From a virus: 32,670 nt of DNA. Shown here in pieces: positions 7,384 to 14,416 of this stretch. The first letter of the stretch is position 1. The number at the start of each line of letters is the position of its first letter. The DNA is taken from positions 1-32,670 of IMG/VR virus record IMGVR_UViG_3300032282_003876; one strand, 5' to 3'. Made by a program: the position numbers and the translations under genes. Under the pieces are notes generated by a model. It worked only from the letters and a program-made list of their open reading frames with translations, ran no database searches and was not told the DNA's origin.

Positions 7384-7974
7384 ATGTCTGATATACAAGA
7401 AAAAACTGGTTTATGGGATAACATTCATGCTAAGCGTGAACGTATTAAGCATGGTTCTGGTGAACGTATGCGTAAGCCTGGATCAAAAGGAGCACCTACT
7501 GCAGCAGATTTTAAATCAGCAAGCGAAGAAATAAAATACGAAAAACATACAACAGATCCTAAAAAATCATCATCTAGATTTGATGCTTCTAATGAACTTG
7601 TTAATATCTATAAAAATGATACACCAGGTCAATCAAAAACACTAAAAGTAATAAAAAAAGTGGTTGAAGAAGCACTATATGAATGTAATGGTAACTGCAC
7701 TTGCGGTAAGAAACCGCCTGTTACGGAAGCAGAATATCAAGGACGTAATGTACCGCTTGGTAAACCAATGAAGGGTGATGTAAAAAAGTCAAAAGTTTAC
7801 GTTAAGAATGAAAAAGGTAATGTAGTAAAAGTTAATTTTGGTGATAAGAACCTTAGCATTAAAAAAAATAATCCTGCTCGTAAACGTTCTTATTGTGCTC
7901 GTTCAAGTGGGCAAGGTAACCTAACCAAAAAAACTTCTGCTAATTATTGGTCTAGACGTGCTTGGAATTGTTAA
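7384..7974 (+). CDS. conserved marine T4-like phage protein, probably virion or prohead related
   Basis: The product is 196 residues. The ATG at 7384 has GGAG at 7374-7377 at the right distance, so it is preferred over an in-frame TTG at 7372. The N-terminal module GLWDNIHAKRERI, followed by GSGERMRKPGSKGAPT, is one I have seen in many T4-like marine phages. A CNGNCTCG cluster in the middle could bind metal. The C-terminus, with GDKNLSIKKNNPARKRSYC and a final YWSRRAWNC, matches a second widespread phage module, usually written SFRARH in relatives. It follows a late promoter, which points to a virion or assembly role. No enzymatic motif is visible. Confidence 0.75.
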   Translation: MSDIQEKTGLWDNIHAKRERIKHGSGERMRKPGSKGAPTAADFKSASEEIKYEKHTTDPKKSSSRFDASNELVNIYKNDTPGQSKTLKVIKKVVEEALYECNGNCTCGKKPPVTEAEYQGRNVPLGKPMKGDVKKSKVYVKNEKGNVVKVNFGDKNLSIKKNNPARKRSYCARSSGQGNLTKKTSANYWSRRAWNC

Positions 7975-7982
7975 AAACTATA

Positions 7983-8153
7983 ATGAAAAAGTTTAAAGAT
8001 TTTATAAAAGAACTTTCAGTACCACAAGGCACCACAGGCAAAAGAAAAGAAGTTTCTACTCCAATGGTTGCTATAAGAATGGCATCAGGTAAAATAGAAA
8101 AACATCCGCCAGGTAAAAGCGGTAGTTCTGGCGGTGGTGGTAATGGAAATTAA
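7983..8153 (+). CDS. 56-residue protein with capsid-targeting-like N-terminus and Gly tail
   Basis: The ATG at 7983 gives MKKFKDFIKELSVPQGTTGK, followed by a basic linker and a Gly/Ser-rich tail (SGSSGGGGNGN). An upstream TTG at 7962 would overlap the previous gene and is less likely. The first ten residues share the pattern of T4 internal proteins (MKTYQEFIAEA), although the residue after FIKE is Leu rather than Ala, Gly or Ser, so cleavage there is doubtful. It sits between a conserved late protein and Dps. Small size and late context suggest a packaged internal protein. Confidence 0.6.
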   Translation: MKKFKDFIKELSVPQGTTGKRKEVSTPMVAIRMASGKIEKHPPGKSGSSGGGGNGN

Positions 8154-8180
8154 AACAGTAATTAATAGAAAGAACTGATA

Positions 8181-8618
8181 ATGGAACAACTATTACAACA
8201 AATGAAGGTAGTGCTTGCAAGCACTTTTGCCTTTTATCTCAAGGCTCATAACTTTCATTGGAATGTTGAAGGACCTGATTTTGCACAATATCATGAATTT
8301 CTTGGCAATTTATATGAAGAAGCATTTGGTGCTGTAGATCCTATTGCTGAGCATATTAGAGCACTTAATTCATATGCTCCAGGTAGTTTAACCAGATTTG
8401 CACAACTTTCAGTTATTGATGATCAGATTAATATTCCAAATGCTTTAAAAATGATTAAAGAATTGGAAATGGATAATAATAAATTGAAAGATGAACTTAC
8501 TAAAGCTTATAAACTAGCAGAAACAGCGAATGAAGCTGGTTTATCTAACTTTTTACAAGATCGTATTGATATCCATGCCAAGCACGGTTGGATGTTAAGA
8601 TCTATTGGTAAAGTTTAA
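8181..8618 (+). CDS. dps: Dps-family ferritin (DNA-protecting ferroxidase)
   Basis: Dps proteins form 12-subunit shells that oxidise and store iron, and many bind DNA. This 145-residue protein has the Dps helix with AHNFHWNVEG and all ferroxidase ligands at exact family spacing: His26, His38, Asp53 and Glu57 correspond to E. coli Dps His51, His63, Asp78 and Glu82. Its C-terminal helix ends HAKHGWMLRSIGKV. It lacks a long lysine-rich DNA-binding tail. It lies among late virion-type genes, so it may protect phage DNA or be carried in the particle, although expression in the host to limit oxidative damage is equally possible. Confidence 0.9.
   Translation: MEQLLQQMKVVLASTFAFYLKAHNFHWNVEGPDFAQYHEFLGNLYEEAFGAVDPIAEHIRALNSYAPGSLTRFAQLSVIDDQINIPNALKMIKELEMDNNKLKDELTKAYKLAETANEAGLSNFLQDRIDIHAKHGWMLRSIGKV
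8210..8225. repeat. 16-bp perfect palindrome inside dps
   Basis: AGTGCTTG and CAAGCACT meet without a spacer, ten codons into dps, and are followed by TTTT. It could form a small hairpin with weak attenuation or be an operator-like site. It also codes for protein (VVLAST), so it may be coincidental. Confidence 0.5.
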
Positions 8619-8619
8619 T

Positions 8620-10224
8620 ATGACATATAGAATTGGTAGAGTTATTGGATCACACGGAGCATCATTTAGAGCTCATTCTACATCTAAACCAGATGAATTG
8701 AGAGATAAAAGTGGTATTGATGTAGGTGCTAGACGAAATAATGATCATGAACAAGATGCTGTTAAAAAAGCAGAAGATGATAAAAAGAAACGTGAGGATC
8801 TAATTAAACAGCGAAATCAAGAGGCACAACGTAGAATGAAAGATACCATGAGAGAAGAAATGGATTCTAAAGGTACTGAAGCTCGTGTAAAGATCAAGAA
8901 CGTTTCAAGACCAGATGACGCTAAACCAACTTCTGTTGATTCAAAGTTAAGTAAAACCGGACAAATTAAAACAAAAATTATAGACGAGGAAAAACCGCTC
9001 ATGAGCGATAAGACATTAGGCTTACCAGGCGGTTTGATTGCCGCTGCACGTGCTGTTATGGAAAAGAAACAGGATACAGATGATACTGATGCTAGAAAGT
9101 TAACTAGTGGTAAGACCAAAGTTGATCTTGAACCAGAAACTGATGATGATCTTAGAGATGATTCTGAAAAGAAAATGAAAAAGAATATGAAAGAAGCAAC
9201 CCATCCAAAGACTGATAAGGAAAAGAAACTAGCTGCTCTTGCTCACCCAAAAGACAAGATCACACACAAGGATGTACTTGTTGGTCGTGGTGTTATTGCT
9301 AAAGAGGAACTAGAACTAGAATCTCTTACTGAGGAAGATCTTGAAGAAGTACTAAATAAGTCACAACCTGCTGGTGAATGGATCAAAGACTTTGTGGATT
9401 CCAAAGATCCAAAGTTTGCCGGCAAGTCAAAGAAGAAGCGTATGCAAATGGCTCTCGGTGCATACTATGCTAAGCAACGCAATGAAGAAGCAGAGATTGA
9501 GGAAGCCACCAAATCCGCAACATATAATGCATTAATGGCAGACCCAATGAAAAACAGACTAGAAAGACTAAAGCAAAAAGAAAAGTCCATGCCACCAGGT
9601 ATTTCAGCTGATAGAAAAAAACTTGCTATTGAAAAAGATAAAATTCAAAAACAATTAGCAAATAAACAACGCAATGAAGAAGCAGAGATTGAGGAAGCAG
9701 CCGGTTCTGTGCCATCAACAAAAAAGAAAACCAGTTCTGCTCCAGTAGTTACAAAAAAGATTGACTTTGATAAAGTAAAACAAGTTAGAGATGCTAGAAA
9801 AGCCGCTAAACAAGCCAGACATACAGACACATCACACCTACCAACAGGTTGGAAAACTACCTGGACCAGAAATGAGGAAATAGACATGGATCTAACTGAT
9901 GAAGAAATTAAACGCCTAAATGAAATTGCCGCTCAACTAGATGAAGCAAAGCGTGGTCGCCCACGTAAGAATCCAGCACCAGATCAAGCACCTGGTGAAG
10001 AAGATGAACATGAACATGTTATTATGCAACTTCGTAAAGTTGTATCAACTCATGGCGCTCTCCCAGTCAAGCATCTTGATGGTAAATCAACCAAAATGAC
10101 ACCACAACTTGCACAACATGCACTAAATAAGCATAATGCTATGAAAACTGCCGCCGAAAAACAAGACTTTGAACATAAGTTACACAAAAGTCATGACTCC
10201 ATGAAAACAGCCTTGGGTGGTTGA
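8620..10224 (+). CDS. large charged scaffold-like phage protein
   Basis: This is a 534-residue, highly charged, low-complexity protein with long Lys/Glu helices, no cysteine-rich sites and no membrane segment. I chose the ATG at 8620 rather than a TTG at 8605 that lies inside dps. The segment AGEWIKDFVDSKDPKFAGKS (about 247-266), then KKKRMQMALGAYY, is a module I associate with prohead or scaffold-type proteins of marine T4-like phages. QRNEEAEIEEA occurs twice. The tail (about 465-534) with HALNKHNAMKTAAEKQDFEH and KSHDSM resembles another recurrent phage module. A scaffold or internal head role is inferred from composition and context. Confidence 0.75.
   Translation: MTYRIGRVIGSHGASFRAHSTSKPDELRDKSGIDVGARRNNDHEQDAVKKAEDDKKKREDLIKQRNQEAQRRMKDTMREEMDSKGTEARVKIKNVSRPDDAKPTSVDSKLSKTGQIKTKIIDEEKPLMSDKTLGLPGGLIAAARAVMEKKQDTDDTDARKLTSGKTKVDLEPETDDDLRDDSEKKMKKNMKEATHPKTDKEKKLAALAHPKDKITHKDVLVGRGVIAKEELELESLTEEDLEEVLNKSQPAGEWIKDFVDSKDPKFAGKSKKKRMQMALGAYYAKQRNEEAEIEEATKSATYNALMADPMKNRLERLKQKEKSMPPGISADRKKLAIEKDKIQKQLANKQRNEEAEIEEAAGSVPSTKKKTSSAPVVTKKIDFDKVKQVRDARKAAKQARHTDTSHLPTGWKTTWTRNEEIDMDLTDEEIKRLNEIAAQLDEAKRGRPRKNPAPDQAPGEEDEHEHVIMQLRKVVSTHGALPVKHLDGKSTKMTPQLAQHALNKHNAMKTAAEKQDFEHKLHKSHDSMKTALGG
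9475..9698 (+). repeat. direct repeat pair, 32 bp, within the scaffold-like gene
   Basis: The same 32 bases occur at 9475-9506 and 9667-9698, both encoding QRNEEAEIEEA in frame. The exact nucleotide identity suggests a recent internal duplication of a module of about 190 bp. Confidence 0.85.
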
Positions 10225-10227
10225 TTA

Positions 10228-10235
10228 TATAAATA
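10228..10235 (+). promoter_or_regulatory. T4-type late promoter
   Basis: This is an exact TATAAATA box three bases after the scaffold-like gene and 34 bases before the ATG at 10270. The next gene also has a strong AAGGAG ribosome site, as expected for an abundant virion protein. Confidence 0.8.
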
Positions 10236-10269
10236 ATACAACTCAAACTATCTTTTAAGGAGAATAAAA

Positions 10270-11001
10270 ATGGCAGGCTGGGGAAGAAATGATCAGGCTG
10301 TAACAGCCAATTCAACCACTACAGTAGAGAGTTCCAATGGTGCACCTATTGGGACTTGGGCTTTGGTGAAGGGCGATGCAGTTGGTCGTACTTCAGGTGC
10401 TAATGCTAACTTTGGTAATACTTCACCAATGTCACGTGCTAACGTAGATGTTCGTATGTTTAATAACACAACACCCGGTGCATTTATGACAGGCGTAGCT
10501 GTTGGTGTATTTGGTGCTGATGCAACTGAAACAGCAGTAAGCAATAACAGTAAAGGTATTGCACATGCTGGTTGGTTACTTCGTACTGCAGGCACAGGTT
10601 CACTAGTATCATTTACTATTAATGCTTCTGCAACAGCTACAGCTTATAATAATGCCGATATTATTAATGTAAAATCACAACAAGCTGGCGGAAATGCAAC
10701 AATTACATTCACCACTAATTCAACTGGTGGTAATCTTGTATTTACTATTGCTACTAAAGGCGCCGGTTTTACTGATGTTACTGTTCCTACATCAAATATT
10801 TCAGTGACTAATGCAACTGGTGGTACTGCAGCTGGTAATACAACTGTAACAAGCTTTATTGCAACTGCTGGTGGTAGAGCAGGACGTGTTCATTTTGAAA
10901 CATTAGTTGCTATGGGAAGTCTTGGTGCTCAAACTGCACCATATGGCATCCCAGCACTTGTTGCTGATGCTTCTGATGATGCTATTCTTCCTGATTCCTA
11001 A
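10270..11001 (+). CDS. abundant virion structural protein
   Basis: This 243-residue protein is dominated by Ala, Gly, Thr, Asn and Val, with almost no long helices, typical of phage surface or tail proteins. It begins MAGWGRNDQAVTANSTTTVE and has a His-Ala-Gly-Trp segment (IAHAGWLLR) near residue 99 that I have seen in structural proteins of marine T4-like phages. Residues 110-200 are a Gly/Thr-rich beta region (NATITFTTNSTGGNLVFTI) that looks like an Ig-like or fibre-type insert. The gene has its own late promoter and a strong Shine-Dalgarno sequence (AAGGAG). The exact place in the virion is unknown. Confidence 0.8.
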   Translation: MAGWGRNDQAVTANSTTTVESSNGAPIGTWALVKGDAVGRTSGANANFGNTSPMSRANVDVRMFNNTTPGAFMTGVAVGVFGADATETAVSNNSKGIAHAGWLLRTAGTGSLVSFTINASATATAYNNADIINVKSQQAGGNATITFTTNSTGGNLVFTIATKGAGFTDVTVPTSNISVTNATGGTAAGNTTVTSFIATAGGRAGRVHFETLVAMGSLGAQTAPYGIPALVADASDDAILPDS

Positions 11002-11017
11002 TAGTTGATATATTGTA

Positions 11018-11302
11018 ATGGCAAACGAAGCTAAGAAAATATCTGAGCTTTCCGTAGCAACTACCCTGTCTGCAAATGATAGGGTAGTTGTATTGGTGAA
11101 TCCAGCATCTACTGCTAATGTAAAGACTATTACAACTTCAAATTTTGCAAATAGTGTTGCAGCCAAATTTATTAGTAATACCGTTCCTACAAGCAATACA
11201 TCGAATGGTTCACCAGGACAAATAGCATATAGTAATACTCATGTATACATATGTGTAGCTAATAATACTTGGGGAAGGTCAACTCTTACACTTTCTTGGT
11301 AA
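11018..11302 (+). CDS. small structural-type protein
   Basis: This is a 94-residue protein beginning MANEAKKISELSVATTLSAN, then DRVVVLVNPAST. KISEL plus a short beta segment resembles the N-terminal attachment part of phage fibre or structural proteins. The C-terminal part (IAYSNTHVYICVANNTWGRS) looks like the short repeat seen in fibre-tip proteins, where a text-like GQIAYSNTHVYICV strand precedes a tryptophan. The gene follows the abundant virion protein by 16 bases and its stop overlaps the next start (TAATG). The role in fibre or baseplate is inference. Confidence 0.7.
   Translation: MANEAKKISELSVATTLSANDRVVVLVNPASTANVKTITTSNFANSVAAKFISNTVPTSNTSNGSPGQIAYSNTHVYICVANNTWGRSTLTLSW
11058..11090 (+). 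repeat. 10-bp perfect inverted repeat (mRNA hairpin) in a coding region
   Basis: CAACTACCCT (11058-11067) and AGGGTAGTTG (11081-11090) flank a 13-base loop. The hairpin begins about 40 bases after the start codon. It has no T-run, so it is not a terminator. It could slow ribosomes or protect the mRNA. Confidence 0.6.
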
Positions 11303-11706
11303 TGATACATGAAAAGATAACTGATGATAATTTTTTAGTATATTGTGCTAAAGTCTATGATAATCCTCAAATGACTAAATCTGATGAGTTTTTAGAAGAT
11401 CTTGATCGCATTAAATATATTAAAAAATTATTGACACGATATGAAGATACCGGTGAATTAAAAGAACGGTTGATACTAAATCATATAATTACACTACATA
11501 ATTGTTTTAATCTCCATCTTTCAAGAATTTTATTTTTAAAGATGGAAAAACAATTTAAATATGTTAAACCATTTTTGATTATGATTAATGCATTACCTGA
11601 TGTTCTATATAATGTAAGTCATTACGATAAAGTATATACAGATACAATATTAATGGATGATGGAATCATCCAAGCATTAAGGAAGATCGGGCTTGAAACT
11701 CAATGA
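11302..11706 (+). CDS. conserved T4-like phage protein (DUF7207-like)
   Basis: The product is 134 residues starting MIHEKITDDNFLVYCAKVYDN. The ATG shares a base with the previous stop, which makes it a better start than the GTG/TTG options upstream. The pattern EFLEDLDRIKYIKKLLTRYE, GELKERLILNHIITLHN and then a block ending ALRKIGLETQ matches a small protein conserved next to structural genes in many marine T4-like phages. I recall it as DUF7207, but the number is from memory. It is helical and soluble, with no catalytic signature. Its stop overlaps the next small gene. Confidence 0.8.
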   Translation: MIHEKITDDNFLVYCAKVYDNPQMTKSDEFLEDLDRIKYIKKLLTRYEDTGELKERLILNHIITLHNCFNLHLSRILFLKMEKQFKYVKPFLIMINALPDVLYNVSHYDKVYTDTILMDDGIIQALRKIGLETQ

Positions 11707-11866
11707 AGATATGACCTCTGCTGTTCCTGCTAATGCTGCTGGTTCTGGTGGTATTGAAGGTATTGGTGTTGGTTCAAAAGGCGAGCCCGGTGTATATCCA
11801 AAGAAAAAGAAACTACGTCAAATTGTCATGAATAAAGTGCCTTTAAAAAGACTACTTCCAAAGTAA
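11693..11866 (+). CDS. small phage protein with TTG start
   Basis: This 57-residue protein overlaps the end of the preceding gene. I prefer the TTG at 11693 because AAGGAAG at 11679-11685 lies eight bases upstream. The in-frame ATG at 11711 has no ribosome site. The sequence reads MKLNEDMTSAVPANAAGSGG, then a Gly-rich stretch, then a basic tail (KKKKLRQIVMNKVPLKR). Short proteins of this type (NEDxTSAVPANxxGSGxI followed by a basic end) recur in T4-like phages from memory. The function is unknown. Confidence 0.7.
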   Translation: MKLNEDMTSAVPANAAGSGGIEGIGVGSKGEPGVYPKKKKLRQIVMNKVPLKRLLPK

Positions 11867-11878
11867 GGTAATTTACTC

Positions 11879-12274
11879 ATGCCTCCTAATATAGACGAAA
11901 TACGATTCAATAAGCTAGAAGAAGTTATTTCAAAGATGTCAGATGTTGCTTCTGACATGTCTAAGATGTTAGCTGTGCATGAGCAACGAATTCAGCAACA
12001 GGAAAAATTATCAGATTCGATCGGAACCAAATTGGAAAAAAGAAACGACGAAGTTGATAAAAAATTTGACCAAGTCTATGATGCTATTAGACAAGGTGAT
12101 AATTCAATTATTGCTGAAATGAAAAAAATTGCAGAAATTCGTGAAAATCAATTTGCAGACTTAAATGAAAAAATTACAAAACTAGAAAAATGGCGCTGGA
12201 TGGTTGTTGGTGGTGCTATGGCAGCAGGTTACGGTCTTTCTTTATTTTTTAATTTGGTAAAATATATTCACTAG
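11879..12274 (+). CDS. coiled-coil protein with C-terminal membrane anchor, possible XhlA-like lysis factor
   Basis: The 131-residue product has a long heptad-rich coiled coil (about 8-105, with repeated Lys/Glu and Gln) and a single hydrophobic segment at the C-terminus (WMVVGGAMAAGYGLSLFFNL, near 107-126). KWRW just before the membrane segment and the overall layout recall XhlA-type phage proteins, which anchor to the inner membrane and assist holin lysis. A tail- or membrane-tethering role is equally possible. No separate holin is seen in the window. The start has AAGG about ten bases upstream. Confidence 0.7.
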   Translation: MPPNIDEIRFNKLEEVISKMSDVASDMSKMLAVHEQRIQQQEKLSDSIGTKLEKRNDEVDKKFDQVYDAIRQGDNSIIAEMKKIAEIRENQFADLNEKITKLEKWRWMVVGGAMAAGYGLSLFFNLVKYIH

Positions 12275-12289
12275 ACCTTCAGTTTCCTA

Positions 12290-12317
12290 TTTACAAGTCC
12301 TGAGATGTGTATATAAT
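12290..12317 (+). promoter_or_regulatory. sigma70-type promoter upstream of primase
   Basis: TTTACA (12290-12295) and TATAAT (12312-12317) are spaced by 16 bases. This would let host RNA polymerase transcribe the replication and nucleotide genes that follow. The inverted repeat TCCTGA (12298-12303) / TCAGGA (12317-12322) straddles the -10 box and could be an operator or chance. Confidence 0.75.
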
Positions 12318-12353
12318 CAGGATTGAGGAAAAAAGGATAATGGTGAATATATT

Positions 12354-13379
12354 ATGCATTGGTTGGAACAAAAGTATATTGGTTTACTATCCAATAGACT
12401 AAGGAATTACCGAAGGAAATCATCAGGTTTATATAATTTCTCCTGTCCTATTTGTCTTGATTCTGATAAGGATCGGACTAAGGCTAGAGGATATATGTAT
12501 TCAAAACAAGGTAAAACTTTATATCATTGTCATAATTGTACCGTGACAATGGGATTTGAAAAATTCTTTAAAACTATTGATGAAGCACTGTATCGTGAAT
12601 ATACACTTGAAAAACTAAAAGATTCAAAGACACCACAGTTGGTTGAACTTGAAGAGTTTGTCAACAAGATGAAGAAACCAGTATTCATGTTGACAGAACC
12701 ATTCAAAGGTTTGAAAAAAGTAAGTCAACTAGATCCAGATGATTCTGTTAAAGTATTAGTATCATCACGCAAAATTCCAAATCCATATCACAGTAAGATG
12801 TTTAAATGTCCTAAGTTCTTTTCTTGGGTCAATGCATTAGTGCCTGATAAATTTGATGAAGCATCATTAAAATATGATGAAACTCGACTTCTCATTCCTT
12901 TTTTAACTAAGGATAAGAAGATGCATGCTTTTCAGGGTAGGTCTCTTGATCCTAAGTCTAAAACAAAATATATCACTATTGTTCTGGATGAAACTGTTCC
13001 TAAAGTCTATGGTTTGGATCAACTCGATGAAACTAAAAAGATTTACGTAACAGAAGGTCCACTAGATTCTATGTTTCTACCTAATGCAATTGCAACTGCA
13101 GGCGGTGATTTGACTTCGGCTGTTGTTGACTTCCCTAAAGATAAGATGATTATCGTTTATGACAACGAGCCGAGAAGTAAAGATACCAAGAATAAGATTG
13201 ACAAAGCCATTATTAATGGATATAATGTCTGTATATGGCCTTCCAATCTAGAACATAAAGATATCAATGACTGTATCAAGGCAGGTCTAAGTCCTGAATT
13301 TGTGCAGCATATCATTGATACTAATACTCATAGAGACTTGAGAGCTAAAATGGCTCTAAATGCCTGGACTAAAGTTTGA
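12354..13379 (+). CDS. 61: DNA primase, T4 gp61 type
   Basis: This enzyme makes RNA primers on the lagging strand in complex with the gp41 helicase. Its 341 residues match the gp61 length. An N-terminal zinc-binding module has CPIC (31-34) and CHNC (59-62). A TOPRIM-type catalytic region follows, with VTEGPLDS (Glu234) and IVYDNEPRS (Asp270, Glu272). Start choice: the ATG at 12354 gives the MHWLE N-terminus I know from marine relatives, but its closest ribosome site (AAGGA near 12333) is about 17 bases away. A short overlapping ORF (ATG at 12340, 20 codons) sits nearer to it. Transcription probably starts at the sigma70 promoter just upstream. Confidence 0.92.
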   Translation: MHWLEQKYIGLLSNRLRNYRRKSSGLYNFSCPICLDSDKDRTKARGYMYSKQGKTLYHCHNCTVTMGFEKFFKTIDEALYREYTLEKLKDSKTPQLVELEEFVNKMKKPVFMLTEPFKGLKKVSQLDPDDSVKVLVSSRKIPNPYHSKMFKCPKFFSWVNALVPDKFDEASLKYDETRLLIPFLTKDKKMHAFQGRSLDPKSKTKYITIVLDETVPKVYGLDQLDETKKIYVTEGPLDSMFLPNAIATAGGDLTSAVVDFPKDKMIIVYDNEPRSKDTKNKIDKAIINGYNVCIWPSNLEHKDINDCIKAGLSPEFVQHIIDTNTHRDLRAKMALNAWTKV

Positions 13380-13414
13380 TATATAGAGAACCACCACTTC
13401 ATTGAAGGTAAAAG

Positions 13415-13741
13415 ATGAGTCTAGAACAATTCTTTACTGAAGAAAATATGTATAGTGATATTGTCAATACTGAGACTAAAAATAGGATTAAGGTTGCTGT
13501 TGCAGCATATGCTTATGAAGTATTAAATCAACCTATTATAACTGATGATGAGTTTGATGCTTTAGCCAAAAAGATTGATCTATCAGTTAATACTCGTCGA
13601 CCAGATTTAGATAAATGGTTTAGAGAGAATTTTTCACCAAGTACTGGTATGTGGGTATTAAATCATCCAGATCGGCGTATACTTGATACTCTAGCAACAA
13701 ATATTCTCTCTGCTAAATCTTATAAAATGAACTTTTCTTGA
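13415..13741 (+). CDS. conserved phage protein resembling the ligase Ia-type N-terminal segment
   Basis: This 108-residue protein has a ribosome site (GAAGGTAAAAG) before the ATG. The central segment YEVLNQPIITDDEFDALAKK (about 34-53) is strikingly like the Ia domain of NAD-dependent DNA ligases (YxxxxxPxISDxEYDxL), but no nucleotidyltransferase domain follows, so it cannot itself be a ligase. The C-terminal part (DKWFRENFSPSTGMWVLNHP) is a pattern I recall in marine T4-like phages. It sits between primase and ThyX. The function is unknown; a nucleotide-binding or protein-protein role is possible. Confidence 0.75.
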   Translation: MSLEQFFTEENMYSDIVNTETKNRIKVAVAAYAYEVLNQPIITDDEFDALAKKIDLSVNTRRPDLDKWFRENFSPSTGMWVLNHPDRRILDTLATNILSAKSYKMNFS

Positions 13742-13754
13742 GGTTATAACTAAA

Positions 13755-14405
13755 ATGAATACAGCTAAGATTATTGCAGTTACCAATCCAATACTTGAAG
13801 GTATCAATACAGCAGAGGATTTTATTTCATATACTGCACGTGTAAGTAATCCATCTAATCAAATGAATACAGAAACATCAGAACGACTACTTAAATATTG
13901 TATTCGGAACAAGCATTGGTCTATTTTTGAAATGGTTAGTGTAGTGATAGAAATTGATACTACCAGGGATATTGCTCGACAAATTCTTCGCCATCGTTCT
14001 TTTTCATTCCAAGAATTTTCACAACGTTATGCTGATCCAACCAAAGATCTTGGATTTGTGACTCGAGAAGCTAGACTTCAGGACACTAAGAATCGACAGA
14101 ATAGTGTCGAGATTGATGATCCAAAACTTATTATGGAATGGGAAGCTCGTCAACAGCACCTTATTGCAGCTGTAAAAGAACATTATCAATGGGCAATTGA
14201 AAACGGTATAGCCAAAGAACAAGCAAGAGCAGTTTTACCCGAAGGGCTGACAGTTTCCCGCATGTATATGAACGGAACTCTTCGTTCCTGGATTCACTTC
14301 TGTGAACTTAGAATGGGTAATGGAACTCAAAAAGAACATCGTGAAGTTGCAACATCTGCTTGGAATGAACTTGCAAAATATTTTAAATTTTTAACTAGTC
14401 AATAA
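13755..14405 (+). CDS. thyX: flavin-dependent thymidylate synthase ThyX
   Basis: ThyX makes dTMP from dUMP using FAD, NADPH and methylene-tetrahydrofolate, which supplies thymidine for phage DNA. The 216-residue protein carries the ThyX signature RHRSFSFQEFSQRY (Arg79-His80-Arg81 to Tyr92), close to the family motif RHRxxSxxxxSxRY. The C-terminal half holds RAVLPEGLTVSRMYMNGTLR, including the family's LP and NxR elements. It lies directly upstream of nrdA, so dNTP supply genes are grouped. Confidence 0.95.
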   Translation: MNTAKIIAVTNPILEGINTAEDFISYTARVSNPSNQMNTETSERLLKYCIRNKHWSIFEMVSVVIEIDTTRDIARQILRHRSFSFQEFSQRYADPTKDLGFVTREARLQDTKNRQNSVEIDDPKLIMEWEARQQHLIAAVKEHYQWAIENGIAKEQARAVLPEGLTVSRMYMNGTLRSWIHFCELRMGNGTQKEHREVATSAWNELAKYFKFLTSQ

Positions 14406-14416
14406 AGAGGTAGTCT

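Noticed and set aside
8817-9119. Long - strand ORF within the scaffold-like gene
   Set aside because: It is a shadow of biased codon use in the + strand gene, with no ribosome site.
13415-13741. NAD-dependent DNA ligase gene
   Set aside because: Only the Ia-like segment is present; there is no nucleotidyltransferase core or KxDG lysine.
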